Shown here: one piece after another, positions 1-13,045 of the stretch
How the letters are laid out: each line of letters begins with the position of its first letter
How positions within the stretch are numbered: position 1 is the stretch's first letter
NCBI GenBank assembly: GCA_011009095.1
Contig: VTPC01091055.1
Span: 323,825 to 387,824, forward strand
Direction: 5' to 3'
Length of the DNA: 64,000 nucleotides
Source of the DNA: Ignelater luminosus
Taxonomy: Eukaryota; Arthropoda; Insecta; Coleoptera; Elateridae
Position numbers and translations under genes: made by a program
The notes under the pieces: model-generated
Told to the model about the DNA's origin: nothing
Databases searched by the model: none
What the model saw: the letters and a program-made list of their open reading frames with translations, nothing else

Positions 1-497
1 GCTTAAATGTGGCCAAGAAAGCCTTTTTATTCTGTAGAAATTGAAAATACGTTGCAATCAGTCGGGTAAAAATTTTGCGCGACGCCTATGGACGTTCGGG
101 TATATTCGGAAATTTTGGCCGCTATCTTTAGCCGCTGTTTTCACACCGTGATACTTCCTATGGCCACCCATATACAGGATTTTCGCCGATGTGGGGACAG
201 GTCGGCGGATTATTTCTTTTTAGCATAACTGTTTCTTGGCGCCCTTTTGGTATCTCTTTTAGGCTTTTCAGCCAAGAGCTAAGTTTTAGGTCCAGGTAAG
301 ATCATCAAAGCCTGGATTATTTACTATTTTGGAACCTACTCCCGTCTTCGACATGAGCTATGGGCTTGAGCATCTACCGACATCTGGCTTATGCGGGACT
401 TGTGCATACTTTTGGGCATTTTCCCGTTTCACACTGTACTGGAAGGATAGTAAAGTGGCTCGTGCCTGTAGATCACTTGTTATTATTATTGTTTAAT
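1..497. other. Unidentified GC-richer segment ending in a TTA-type short repeat
   Basis: This left-edge stretch is visibly richer in G and C than the DNA after it and has no long open frame. It ends in a TTATTATTATTG run at about 479-494, after which composition drops to plain AT-rich sequence. Short trinucleotide tails of this kind are common at LINE 3' ends, so a LINE 3' UTR cut by the window edge is possible. That is an inference, as no coding sequence is left to confirm it. Confidence 0.25.
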
Positions 498-3000
498 TAT
501 GACAGTAGTTAAATCTTTGAAGAGTGGAAAATTTACTTATAATTCTTTTGAAATCGAAAGATTTCAAGTCACCTCTGTAATTCGCTCATGAGAATATTTA
601 TTTCCAAAATTTGAGTATACCCAAGCCGATACCAGAACATTACGTAGAATGACTCGAACAATCCTCTCACTTTTCTTTAAGCATGTGTTGCATATGTAGT
701 AGTACACTTAGTACATAATTACAACCACACTCAATATTATTAATATTATTATTTATTAAGATTCTGTCAAGCTAGTTAACAATATTTCAGCGTTTACCAT
801 TTGTAAATTGCCTCTAATCACTTCCTAGCTGTCAAACAAAACGTTAAATAACCGTACAATGTTTATTCTTGACCACCATTAATATTAATCTTTCAACTCA
901 ATTTTCTGTGCTTTAAAATAGCGGTTGATGTTTTAATTTAGTGAGATTTTTCACAAATTCTAACACGCAACGTGCGGTAATTAATCACGAAGCGGTTAAT
1001 AACGATTTAACGGTGTGTAGATGATTTTTGATGCATCGAACTCCATCTGGAAAATTTCCAATAATCGTCAACTGTGCCGGTTTTTATGTATACTACTTCG
1101 TAACCGCTACTACTTATTGTGTTAAACTGCACATATTTATTATTATTATTATTATTTTTATATATGTTACTAACTGTTCTTTAAACGATTTTGCTGCTAT
1201 AAAAATGGATGTTAATGTTAAGGATAAATTATAGGGCATTTGATATAACGCACTATAATGTCGCTCTTTAATCTACTAGTAGATAGGTATATGTAATCCG
1301 GTGTGTTCTTCCGCACTAGTGGGATATAATACGAGAATGAAGGCAGCATTCTTGAATTACAAGTTTGTATAACCTTATGTTAATTTTTTTATTTATGAGT
1401 AAGATTCGAACATTCTTTAATGAGAATGTAGAAAAAAAGAAACTTAATAATGCTAATTTTTCAGAGTCTAACGTTTCCTAGGTGTAATAGATGGCACTTA
1501 ATCTATAACGAGATGCCAAGTTAAGCTACTGATATTCATAAATTATTTTTATTAGATTGAGCTGTGTATAAACGAAATCGATTAAGGAATAAAAATGAGC
1601 GGTGAATCCGTGTAATTATTAATATTGCACGCTCTAATTATGATTGCCGGTTTAATTTGTTTAACACAAGGGATTGATTATGATGAAATTATGGGCAGGA
1701 TGCCATTCATCATCTGGCCGTACGTCACCTTCCGTAGATTTAATTTAAACCTAATTTGTTTCACTTCTTCTGTGTGCTCGTCATTTTATATTTTAATTTT
1801 GTGGAAGACAAACTGATAACGATGCCAAAGAATAAAAGAGTGTGAAACAATTACATTCGTTCAGATCTGTAATTAAACCAAAGGTTGCCGCTCTTATTGT
1901 TTCTGTTGCTAATAACTAAGAATTACTGCAATTTTCTCACAGTAAGACATTAAATGCATTTGCGTTTTTTCGTGTTGCGCGTTTCCTTTAAAAAAGTAAT
2001 AAAAAACTGATAAACTTGTTATTAACCTTTTCCTCTTTTATGTTTAATTTATTACACATTATTCTAATATCTTTTTTTTTAATTTTAATCTTTGTAGAAG
2101 ATGATGCTCTAGTTTTTAATTATTCTTCGAGTTTTATTATGGTTTTTATATTTGTTTGATTACAAGCAACCAAATAGATGACTTGTCAAGGTTTTATTTA
2201 TTTTTATGCTTATATTATCTTCCTAGTTGATTTTACAGTAATTATGTAAAAACAAAAAATGTTCATGAAACTAGTTTCATTTATGTATTATTAACCAACC
2301 ACATTTTGTTATTAGTTCTTAATAAAAAAATTGCCAGTCGGCCCATATCACCTATACCTGTGATAACTCTTGGTATAACGCAAGAATCAAATATTCGAGA
2401 ACGCGAGATACGTACATCTCTCCTCGCAATGCTCCTATCGACTACTCGACCGCACGCCTGTGATAACATTTTTAAATCAAACCGGGCCTTTTTTCGAAAC
2501 AACTGCACAAACCCACATTTTGAGAATCGCTGTCATAGTATTCGTTTCTAAAGAATAGATTCAATAAATAGAGAAAATCACTCGGTGTTAAATTCGAAAA
2601 ACCAAAGAACGTGCTTTTTCCTCAAAAATTAAGAAACTCTTACCAAATTCATTCTAATTAGCATATTAATATAACACTTATGGTGAGTAATGAGAGCGCA
2701 AGATATTCCCCCGTAACATCTCCACCGACCAACTGAACGCATGTCTATGGGCACCGATTCTCCTACGTTATACTATCAATCCGATTTTCAGGTACAACGA
2801 ATGATTTTTCGAAATAAGAACCTGTTACTATTTTTACTACACCGATAAACCAAAAACGACAAATTACCAAAGAAACTGAAAACTCCATATCTCCGAAAGC
2901 CCTTCTTCCATCTCTAACGAATTTATAAAGAAAGCGGTTAGGAATCCAGGAAAAATAAATTCTAAATTTCGAGATTGATTACTACCAAACAACGGAGTTA
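498..3000. other. AT-rich non-coding stretch, no gene seen
   Basis: No open frame here has a recognisable domain; the short frames look like chance. A (TTA)n microsatellite lies at about 1137-1156. Some GC-richer words at 2335-2460 and 2690-2770 may belong to the composite repeat that follows, but I could not pair them with another copy. Confidence 0.5.
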
Positions 3001-4480
3001 AGGGGAACCGAGCAAAATGGGTTTCCTACTTCGTTTCGCAGTTTTAGAAATTCAGAGATCCATTTGCAGAACCTTCAACAGGACATCTACAGGCATCTGT
3101 GGCCGTAAAACGGCATTCTGAATTGCAAGACTGCCCATTATATATATATTTTTCGTTCCGGGTTTTTTCTGTCTTTGATCCTAAAGACGACCTCGTAGGA
3201 AAAAACATCTAGAAACCTCTTTGTGTCCCGTTCGACGATACATCCGGTGGTACTAACACCCAGACTCTAGTACCTCGGGTAAGAGCCCAAATTTACTTTT
3301 CTCGTTGTAACCCACCCCTGAAACGGACGCATGCCACTGGTAGATGATACCCATGAGAGTTCGCTAGATCGTCCTTCATGTTTCGCGAAAAAATCCAACC
3401 TTGATCGGACCGTCCGTTCGAGAACTACGAATTTTTTAAGGGGGCATCTCGGCAAACTATGGAAAGAAGCGCAAAGTTAATCAAATTGAGTCGGGTTTAT
3501 TCGGGCGAGTGGAATAGCACTCCACAATACAAATCTCATATATCACGTCGATCGGGCCATCTGGATGGTTTTGGTGGGCGTTGCGAAATGTGCAAAATGC
3601 TCGAACGGTTTTTGGGAAAAATTTGGATTTTCTTGGTTTACCACTGAGTATTCGTTTTCACTGGCAAGTATCTGTCAAACTGCGAGAACCAGATCTTTGT
3701 AACCCCTACAGTTTTCGAACTAGGAGCCCTCTTAAGCTCTACATTTCGCGCTCTCTAGCAGCCGAATCGGAGAGAATGAGAAATCTGTTCAAGCCGACAT
3801 ACCGAACGACGTTTTCATGTCTTCGAAAAACCTTCACCTCGATCCCCCGCACGGTCGTCTATGGATCCGAATTTAAAACCGCCTAGGGCAGAACACTCTT
3901 TGGAAGCTTTACATCGTAGTGCCCCTGGTGCAAGACCGCTAAGACGTCGCATAAGACCCCATTAAATTCTTGACGCCGCAATTTTTTAACCCCTTTGGAG
4001 TAGAAACAAATGTGGTTATCTTCGGGAACCACTGATCGGGATAGTCTTCTATCGATCTTCTTAGTAGAGCTAAATATTATTACAGCTCACGCACGGGTCA
4101 CCTTTGGTGGCCCCTGGTTAGGTTTCGCCCTCCATTTACTTTTTTAATAGAGCAAAATGTCATGACGACTTGGGCTACCTATCCTCCGTATCACCCCTGA
4201 GACCTTTTTCTAACTCTTCACGGCTTCAATTGGGACTGATACCTTCGACGTCATCTCGCTGTATCTACGACGCTTCGATTCTTTAACTCTTTTGGAGTAG
4301 AAACGAGTGTGGTTGTCTTCGGTGGCCATCAATCAGGGTGGTCCTCAATTTATTTTCTTAGCAGAGCTAAATATTATTACAGCTCGGGCTACGCCCACGC
4401 ACGGGCCACCTTTGTTGTCTCCTGGTCAGGTTTCGCCCTCCATATACTTTCTTAATTGATTTGAGTGTCATTGACTACTG
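3000..4480. repeat. Composite dispersed repeat region
   Basis: This GC-richer block is built of pieces found elsewhere in the window. About 3380-3505 matches 13563-13680 at moderate identity, both carrying a CTTGATCG..ACCG motif followed by a TTTTTTAAG and GGC(A/G)TCT(C/T)GGC run. About 3700-3960 matches 44850-45110; both contain GCGCTCTCTAGCAGCC. The right third holds a direct repeat (listed separately). No frame has a recognisable protein domain. It is most likely a decayed mobile element or several merged ones, of unknown class. Confidence 0.6.
3985..4475. repeat. Imperfect direct duplication, offset about 297 bp
   Basis: The segment at about 3985-4150 recurs at about 4282-4475. Shared words include TTTGGAGTAGAAAC, AGAGCTAAATATTATTACAG and GGTTTCGCCCTCCAT. 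The GGAGTAGAAAC anchor lies 297 bases apart. The second copy has a short insertion (CTCGGGCTACGCCCACG) before the shared CGCACGGG word. It lies in the composite repeat region and is non-coding. Confidence 0.75.
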
Positions 4481-6525
4481 TATCTGGAGATACAAGAAAA
4501 ATGTAGTATAGAAGAGTCAGGCACTAGGAATGAATGAATGTCTGTAACGTTGTTATTATGATTGATTTTCGAATATAATGTCCATCAGACATTTTTGACG
4601 TAAAATAACCTGACCAATGTTTTTTTATGGACATCTTAGTCTGATGAAGCTTGATAATACTTTAAAAGAAGTAAATATTTCGGAAATAACTAGTTTTTAA
4701 GATTGTTTCGAGTTTCGGGAATTTCGGGAAATCGAAGAAAATGAGTCTCGAGTCCCGAGAACCAAAAAAATGGTCGATACTCAGAAGCTCTGTTATTAAA
4801 CTACCAATTGAAGTTTTCTTTGATAAACTTTTAAATTACTGAAAGCTGTGATTTGAAATTTAATTTTGCCCACGACAGCAACAATATTAATAAAAATAGT
4901 AATAAGTTTAACATTACAAATAAAAGCATCGTCTGAAAGAATTAGATGCCAGTACTATTTTTAAAGCTGTTTCATAAGTCTAAAGAAATGCGAGGTAATA
5001 AAAAGCACGCGTTAAAAATTTAATTTATTATTAATTTTCATATATATTTCATATAAAATATCTAACGTTAAAAGGTAAGTGGAAACCAATATTTTAGCTT
5101 ATTAAATTACGTTCTGCCTTATGAGTGATTTTAATGGCATATAAATAATCATAAATTAGGTACCTACTATTAATATACTTTTTATTAGCCTGTTTATCTC
5201 TTATTAATATTCATTCGACCATGTTCACAATATTGCAATATTTAAATAAACAATTAACTTTTAAATAAAGTTTCGCTAATTCACGCAGAGCCACTTTAAA
5301 CTTGTTGCTTTATAATTTATCATCCTATTTTAAACTTTAGTAGGAATCAACTAACAGTAAATTTTTTTGTATTGGTAAGATAATTCTTCGTAAATTAGCT
5401 TACCATGTATGAGAGTGTGATTATTATACTTTTTAGCTCAAAACAAGGTAATATTAATATCAATCTAAGATTCGAACGTTATATCGCCTAAACCTTTACT
5501 GAAACCGCCCACAATCCGATAATAATTAGACACAATCGTGCTATTCATAATCAAAAGTGATTTAGGTTTTGAAAACCTTTCAAAATTAACTATTCTTCTG
5601 TAATCTACTTCTTTCCGTATTAATTAATAATACACCTATCTTCTTAATGTTCTGTTCAATGCTGCGTTCCGACTGAAGCACGTGCCAGATATCTGCAATG
5701 TCGCAGAAGTCATAATGTTGCCTAAATCTGGAAAACCTCACTTACTTGAAAAGGCCGTTTGAGATTTACAAACATATATAGATTGCTATGGTTTTATCAA
5801 ACAATTACATGTAAATACGAAGATTTTAGGCGACAGCGAAAACAGCTGAATGCTAGACATAAAAGCAAGTGAGCACCAGAAAGGAGCAGTAGGCAGTGTA
5901 ATAAATACAACATATTTAACAACTTTAATTATCAACTGTGGATGAATAATGTTAGCAAAACATGTAAAACAGTTGTCGTAAGTAAAAGATGGGAAACGAA
6001 CAGATTGATATTCTTTGCTATCAAATTAGAAAACATGAAACAGATCAACATCCAATGTCAAAAACATTGAAGATACTAAATCTGTAACTAACAAGACATT
6101 AGAAATTCTAGAAAGATTTCCGATATTCGATACCTAATGATTTTACTTCCGTTAAGTAAATCTTCTTAAACGGATTTGAAATCTGGTCTGCATAATTCTT
6201 TAATTAAATTTAAAAACGGCTAATTTGTAGGTTTTTTCCATTTAAATCAATCTTTTGGAAAATTCGAAGGTTCTGGGATTTTTTTAACTCCCTTTGTTGA
6301 TCTACTTTGAAATCTTGATATTTTATTAAGGTTTTAGATATTCCTTGTTGACTCGTACAAAAACTTCATTCTCATCGCATAGACATGTATGACTTCCCGC
6401 GCAAGATGCATTTTCTGCCATCGTATTGCGTTTTATAAAATAAAGCTCCATTTGCGACCGTGAATTTTACGTCCAGCTCGGAGAAATTCCCTTATACGAA
6501 TTAAATAAAACTTGCCAACTATTTT
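4481..6525. other. AT-rich non-coding stretch, no gene seen
   Basis: I see no recognisable coding sequence, RNA gene or element ends here. A short inverted word pair (CATCAGAC at about 4583, GTCTGATG at about 4639) is the only local structure noted. Confidence 0.5.
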
Positions 6526-7920
6526 TCTTTAAGCGTAAAGGTGTTTGATCTGTTTACAGCAGGAACTTTCAATTTAGCTTAATTTAAAGGGCAAGAAGTA
6601 CCTTTCCATAACGTGTACACAACAGTCGAATTCTGTAATTTTTAGGACATTTGAGTTTACAAAATCAACTTTCAACATTGTTTTGCAATTCCAAAGAAAA
6701 CTATGTACGTATTCTCTGCCCAAAGACAAAATAGCACTGCAACCCTTTTATTTAATTTTAAATAGGCTACATTGCTAAACACTATCTACATCTAGATGCT
6801 ATTAGAAAAGAAACTATAAATTACATCTCTCAGCCTTAAAAAACATTACCCACAGAATCGAATTTAGGCAATGTATCTCCTTCAGCTTCAAAGAAGAATC
6901 GTTAAACATTTATGACCATTAAATTTAATTCGATATTGTTGCTAGGATACAGTCAAATTCTGGCCAATCAGATTATCATACTTAAAATTTAATTACTTTC
7001 AATAAACTGACTCTCTTGATTTTTTGACAATGGGACGAAATAATGTAACTGCAACGTACCACACATCGGAAATACATTCTTTTCCTGAACAGCAAACACT
7101 TACGTTTACCTTTACGCTGGTTATCAGAAATTAAACTTAAAATTAATATTAGCAATGTTCTTTTAAGCAGAGTCAAACAACTTTTTGGATGTTGTAAATG
7201 GGCCATGTCTTGGTTGAAAACTAGCTTATGTTGTTGATCTTTTAGTGGCACCTCCACTTCCATGCTAAGACACATTTCCACGTGATGCCGCAAAAGAGGT
7301 GCCGTCCAGCATCACTTTTGAAATTTTCTTTAGGAATTACAGATTGCTTCAGTTTTTTCTTTTGTTTTTGTACTGAGCACGGCCTCGAGGACAAACAGAA
7401 TGTGTTCCATGAGTTCCAAGAAATATTAATTTTTTTGGGTTCAGTTTGGCCAACCTCGAAGATTATTTTTATACAGGATGTTTATAAAACAGAAGTAACT
7501 TTCTTAAGTTAACATAAAATTACCAGTTTTTGAATTTTGTATTTCCCTTCTTCCCCTGCTGACATCATCAGAATCTTAAATCTCTAATATTCTAGATGAT
7601 GTTCGAGTTTAGTATCAGGAAACGACAAAATTCTCCTGTAATTCCCTGTAGTTGCATAATTTTGTAGAAATAATGCGAAGAAAGACCACAATGCTGTTTA
7701 ACCATGCTAGAATTAGTTTCAAAGAATTTAAAATCTCAATTTGTAGACTTTCGTTTATTTTGTAAAAACTGTATACCAGTGTTTTAGTTTATTGTGACGA
7801 GTCTTCTATGCCTTATATGTGACATATTTTTAGTACACTTTGTATCCTTTGCAGCTTCTGATAGAGGTGCATGTTTTGTCAAAGTTCCTCTTTCTTCCGC
7901 TATGTTACCGGAAAAAAAGT
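6526..7920. repeat. Long dispersed repeat, copy 1 (same orientation as 61554-63035)
   Basis: This ~1.4-kb segment aligns almost end to end with 61554-63035. Both start near TCTTTAAGCGTAAAGGT and share long runs such as GGTTATCAGAAATTAAACTT and ACAAACAGAATGTGT. Copy 2 has an extra segment (around 61749-61860), while copy 1 has about 40 bases near 7855-7900 that copy 2 lacks. Neither copy shows a protein domain I recognise; the 103-residue minus frame at 6982-7293 is not kept in copy 2. The class is unknown and no inverted ends were found. Confidence 0.8.
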
Positions 7921-8370
7921 GAAAATTCTTACTCTCCTAACTTTTGCTCAGTTTACCTATCGAACAGTTTGTCAGTTACGTACCTACCTAGTTCCTGAAA
8001 CACTAAATTTATAAACACAATTTCGCTAGATGACCAGATTTACTTTTGTTTAGATTTTTAGAATTTTAGGAATCTTTGGCTACGAATATCACAGATTTTC
8101 TAATCGGGAGACTATTCTTCACCCTTTTTGCTGTAGTTCTTGATATAGTGAACCGAATGAAGCATCATAATGCCGTTTTCCTTTAGAGGCCCAAGTATAC
8201 CGTACAATAAATGAATCAAGTATATACAAGTATAGACACTAGCCACTTATAACTAACTAGAATTTTATAGAATTAACTTAAAGCTAAAGCTACAAACCTC
8301 CCTTCAAGGTTATTTGGTAAGTGCCATTAAACCGTGCCCTACCGATACGCCTAACAATGCAGACAGTAAA
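7921..8370. other. Non-coding, nothing recognised
   Basis: AT-rich DNA with no recognisable feature. The left part may be the natural continuation of the dispersed repeat, because the other copy is followed 20 bases on by an inserted mariner derivative. Confidence 0.4.
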
Positions 8371-8695
8371 GGCCTGCAAGGGCCGGGTGTTCTAGTGTAG
8401 CCTTTATGCGGCCCGGATGGAAACTTAGATTTGGGCCGGGTTGGGTCTCAGTTTGAAAATTTGTCAGGCTTTTCGGGCCTACGCCAGATCAATCGGGCCG
8501 TTCGGTCTTGTCAGGGCTATTGAGCTGTTGGAGCCTGTCGGACCGTTTGGACTTCTTGGCCCTTCGGGTCTACCGGATCTATCGGGCTGTTTGGATCTCT
8601 CGGGTCAGTCGGATCGTCCGAGTTGTCACCTCTTTCGAACTTATTGGCCCTTTGGGTCTCTCGGATGTATCGGATTATTTGGTATATGTCGTATA
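8371..8695 (+). repeat. CGGG-rich dispersed repeat, copy 1
   Basis: The segment matches 38401-38735 in the same orientation. The shared order is a CCTGCA(A/C)GG start, TTATGCGGCC or TTGTGCGGCC, GGTTGGGTC.GGTCTCA, AAAATTT.TC.GGCTT, then GGCCTACG. The right half is a degenerate 9-10 base pattern of words such as TCGGGTCTA, CGGATCTAT and CGGGCTGTT. An open frame of 90 residues crosses it, but the repetitive composition explains that. The class is unknown. Confidence 0.75.
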
Positions 8696-11600
8696 TATAA
8701 AACTTATAAGTAGAAAAAAATAAAAGGTAATGAAATTCGACGATAATTAAAACTTTTTTATTTAGATTTAGTTCATGGACGAAAATTATTTATATCGGTT
8801 ACGTTTCCGTTATTGTTCTTTGTTTTATTGCGTTATTTCGTTGTTGTTTTCAGTCCCTAGTTTTACATATTTATTTTTAATGAAACATTAAAACGGAAAC
8901 TTCATTACTAAGTAAGTTTGCTGATCGTCAGACACACTTATCAAATTATTAACACGTTAAAAGGCACATCCAAGAGAATTTCTTCAACTTGACCAGAACA
9001 TCAAAGGGGTTTTCTAGGACTCAGGATAAGACTATCGTAAAACCGGATTGCCCGGGTCAAACCCGGACAGTTGGCAACCCTAGATATATACCACTCATAC
9101 CAAAAGTTCAAATTTCTTTCCGAAAAGACCCTGAACTTCTTGGGCTATAAGTCCACTAGACAAAACGAACTTGCGGTAACAGCTTCAGAAAAATTGCAGA
9201 TACGTGCAGTAAGCTTGAAATCCGTGCTCAGCGACATTGCAATTGCTAAGTTTGGAAAGGGTACTTTAATGCAAACTCTATGTAAACTAACAGCATTAAA
9301 TTTAGACAAGTTTTAAAGCGTTGCGTTAAGTTGGGTTAAATCGCTTTGATTTTGTCTTAGAAATACACTCTCCGAAAAAATATGGAAATTCTTAAGCTTT
9401 GATCATCCTACCTCCAGACAATTGTTTCGTCCTTGTTGTGGACACTGGTCATTGGAAGTTAATGATGACCAATACTTATACCTACACCAGCACCATGTAA
9501 TAGAATCTAACAGTTTAAAAGAAAATTCAGCGAGTCATTTATAAACACTGTTGAGATTTGCAGCTGGAACTGAAACGATCTATGTAATTGAAAAATCATT
9601 TTGGAGATTTACTTCTGTAAACAACTTAACATATGAATCTTTCTGAACATGTCAAATGTAATTTTATTTTTGCAAGCTATATAAGTTAAGTAGCAACCAC
9701 TTGAATTAAATTTGTTACAGAATGCAGTTTGCAAACATGACGCAGTAAATGTATATTTGAAAAATGTACATGATAATAAAAACAACTTTGTTGCAACTTT
9801 TTGCAGAGTTGCATGTCTAATGGGAATTGCTGCCATACTGATGATTTTTTCTATTGTTAAAGTATTTCTGTAAGCAGTTTTCACTTTTCGTATTCTGTTA
9901 AGAATTCTTTGCCAATTTGCTAGATTGCTGTCGAGTTTATTGTTACCTAAAAGAACTTCTTTCAAGTAACCATAACCAGTGTCAAATTTATAACTATGAT
10001 TTTTATGTTGTTATTAAGTATTTATAAAAGAATGGTTTGAGAAGGTCCAATCTAAAAAAAAAGAAATCCTACCATCAGAAAACAAAAAATGGTACAATAC
10101 TGATGTTGGAAATAGTTGAAAAATATATGGAATAAGAAACGCCTGTCGATAGGCCACCAACTATACACACGATACAAGTAGTTGTATAACCGTAAGAAAT
10201 ATAAACCGTTTTAACAATTCTTAAAATTATTGCTAGAAATTTTCACACGTCTTTCATATTGTAAATGGAATTATTTTTTAGATACTATCAGTGTTAAATA
10301 TTTTCAGTGCCTACTATTTACACATCAAATAACATCAAGTGTTGTAGCAAAAAATTGTTAGTAGCGTTCTTCTGCCTAATTCAAAATACTGATCATTTTC
10401 AAGGAATTGTTTTGAAGCATATTGTATAATCTAATGAATTAGTAAAGCGTTATTAATCCATTCATCTTAAAGAAAATAATCGACTCATATCAAGTTTCCT
10501 GGAATAATTTTACTTTTATTAATGGATTTCTTTTAACTAATATCTACTTCCAACAACCTTTCAAGAATAATTTATTAAAAGTCCAAAATAAATGTCAAAT
10601 ACACTCGATTAATATCGAAATGCTTCTGATCATCGTTTATAATCAGTCGACACACTCTCACACAATGTTATTATTGTATTTTACTTTTAAATTTTTTCTG
10701 CTTGAAAATCTCCAGCGAATTGAATTACCTACCTACCCGGCAGCTTTCACAGTCATCACGTATAATATAAGCTCGTTTTTCCTCTCTTACTTCTTTTTTT
10801 GGGCAAGGCCGATAAATATATTGCGGTTATTAGTTTTTGTTTTTAGTTCGCCGTCGTCGACTTCTGCTGTATACCGTGTATAATACTATAGTTTAGTATA
10901 AGTTCCCTTCTGTTCGTCGTTTTTATGTTCATTCACCTTTAAGGTCGAATTGTTTATATATTCACATATTATAATATATTTTTGCTTCTGCGTTACTATG
11001 CGGCAACATGAATCATATGTTGATACTGTCTCATCAGTATTCACGTATGTGTACCTACGTATAACGAGCGATAGTCCTGGATTCCTTGCTTGATTTACTA
11101 CTACACACTACACTACCTTCTTCTAAACTTGTCTTTTAATGTGGTAACGGATGAACTTTTTCCAGTGTTATATTTTTATATCAGAATTTATTGTATTATT
11201 CAGTAGTGTCCACCTAATCCGTTTACTTTTGGCAGTTACTAACTGGGTATAATGAAAATTAAAAAAATAAACTAAATAATTCTTGACTTAAAAAAGATAA
11301 TTCTCATATTACGTAATTGGTGCCTTTCCAAGCTTCATTACTACTATAAGATTTATTTGCTTGCTTGCTCTTTTTAAGACTGAATTATACAAGCACAATA
11401 ACCACTCAAACGTCTTGGATGAATTTACTTTTTCTATTTTTACTCAGATTCAACTAGCTATGCGACCAATTATAAAATCTTCATTTGAGTAAAAGTTGCT
11501 TTTATTTTGTTACGATATTCTCTAGAAAATTATATAATAATTGTCACAACCGTGGAGTGATTTTCTACGCAGGTTATTTCTAAGCGTGTTTATAGTTTAT

Positions 11601-12246
11601 TGTTGCGATATTTTATGCAAAATAGTACTGTGCCACAAGGGAAATTGGTTTTCTAAGAAAAGAGGCAGCTTATCTTAATTACATTCAACCCATCTAAGAA
11701 CGATGTAATATAACCAGACAACTGAACTTTGCGTTAAACTTTAACAAACTGGTTATATCTTCAAAATTCTCAAGTATTTTAAAGATATTTGAAGAAGCAC
11801 GATGAGAATGTTCTTAATACGTTGGAAACACGCTACAAATGTAAAAGTAAGAAGCAAAGACAAAGCCATCTAGCGAGCATTATAACAAATTAACAAATAT
11901 GAATACAGTAACTGTTTTATCGGTAAGTTGAATCACGGGTGTCGCAAGAGTTGTATTTGTGTACCTGATCCGAATTGTACATGATGTTTACTTCTATCGC
12001 TTTAGGTAAGTGACTGAAATGTAATGTAGGATAAAAAATTAAGTAAAGCTCTCATAAATTTAGAATTTATGTTTATTTAGAATTTCAAAGAAAAAGGCAT
12101 ACGGACGCTTGTTCTGTCCCAGAGTCAGCAAAATTCACGCCTCATTGAGTTATCATTTAAGTGTACAGAAATCTTCCTTTACAAAAACAAAAAAAAAGGT
12201 TATCATGCATTAGTTTTCTACCAAGTAAGAACAATACCGAAAACTT
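8696..12246. other. Mostly plain non-coding DNA with two small repeat fragments
   Basis: No gene is recognised. At about 9040-9085 a GCCCGGGTCAAACCCGG palindromic word followed by a GTTGGCAACCCTAG end looks like one terminus of a DNA transposon, without a partner. At about 9327-9370 the sequence resembles the right arm of the MITE at 53197-53982 (TCGCTTTGATTTTGTCT versus TCGTTTTGATTTTGTCT). The rest is AT-rich with no feature. Confidence 0.45.
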
Positions 12247-12417
12247 ACAGGGGACAGAGAGGTTCCCCAGCAGTGTTCTTCCTCGCGTACACTATCTCGA
12301 TCATAGCGACATGTAACAGAGTGTTAGACGACCAGGTGTTGCCACCGTCGTAACACTTAGAGTTCGAGCGCCCGGTGATATCTGCCCGGGGCCACTGGAA
12401 GATGCAGTTGTCAACCG
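12247..12417 (-). repeat. GC-richer dispersed repeat (copy A), open on the minus strand
   Basis: On the minus strand this block matches 37875-38030 (+). Shared words are ATATCACCGGGC, GACGGTGGCA and ACCTGGTCGTCTAACA. On the minus strand it reads openly for about 55 codons (including DNCIFQWPRADITG and CYDGGNTWSSN) and reaches a TGTAAG word that looks like a splice donor, which could suggest an exon. The diverged second copy at 38 kb, next to other repeats, makes a mobile or repeated sequence more likely. No known domain is recognised. Confidence 0.6.
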
Positions 12418-13045
12418 TCGAGGTAAACTACACGGCCATGCTAAACCCATAAGTACCAATACACTAAAGTCACATCAATAATAGCAACAACAATGATCAT
12501 AATACTGATAAACATTATCAACCGCATATGCATTTATCATATTGCCATATTGGTTATACGTTGAATGTCCCCCATAAAAACACAGTAAAGCAACTTTACA
12601 CCGCTATTTCGAATGAGACTTTCTACATACTGAGTTTTTAAGATTTAGGGTTTGTTTATATTTTTTTGTGCCTGCCTGTAAGTTGCAGCTGTGTAAGTAT
12701 AAACTGTTGCAGAGTATTATGTAAAACAAAGTAAAACTACAAACTACAGAAACATAAATATAACTTTCAATATGTAAAAAATACTTTGTTCTGTATTTAT
12801 TTATTTTCAAAATAACGGAAACGCAATGGGCAAGTGTTATTGCTTCCAACATGAAACCATGCGATCAAGTTATTTATTGCGTATAGGATACAATTCTGTG
12901 TTTGACAAATGTGTAGCAAATTATAAAACTACATATTTTAGTAGAGAAGGCGTGAGTGAATTCCACCGTAAATTCAATATCATTTCTCAATATTTCAAAA
13001 CTTAAGTAAAGGATGTCTAACCAGATAGGCAACTTTTGGTTTATA
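12418..13045. other. AT-rich non-coding stretch, no gene seen
   Basis: No recognisable feature. The 82-residue minus frame at 12604-12852 has hydrophobic, AT-driven composition and no family signature. Confidence 0.5.

Noticed and set aside
8441-8713. 90-residue frame rich in Gly, Pro and Leu
   Set aside because: It is a product of the degenerate CGGG-rich repeat; the other copy at 38.4 kb does not keep the frame.
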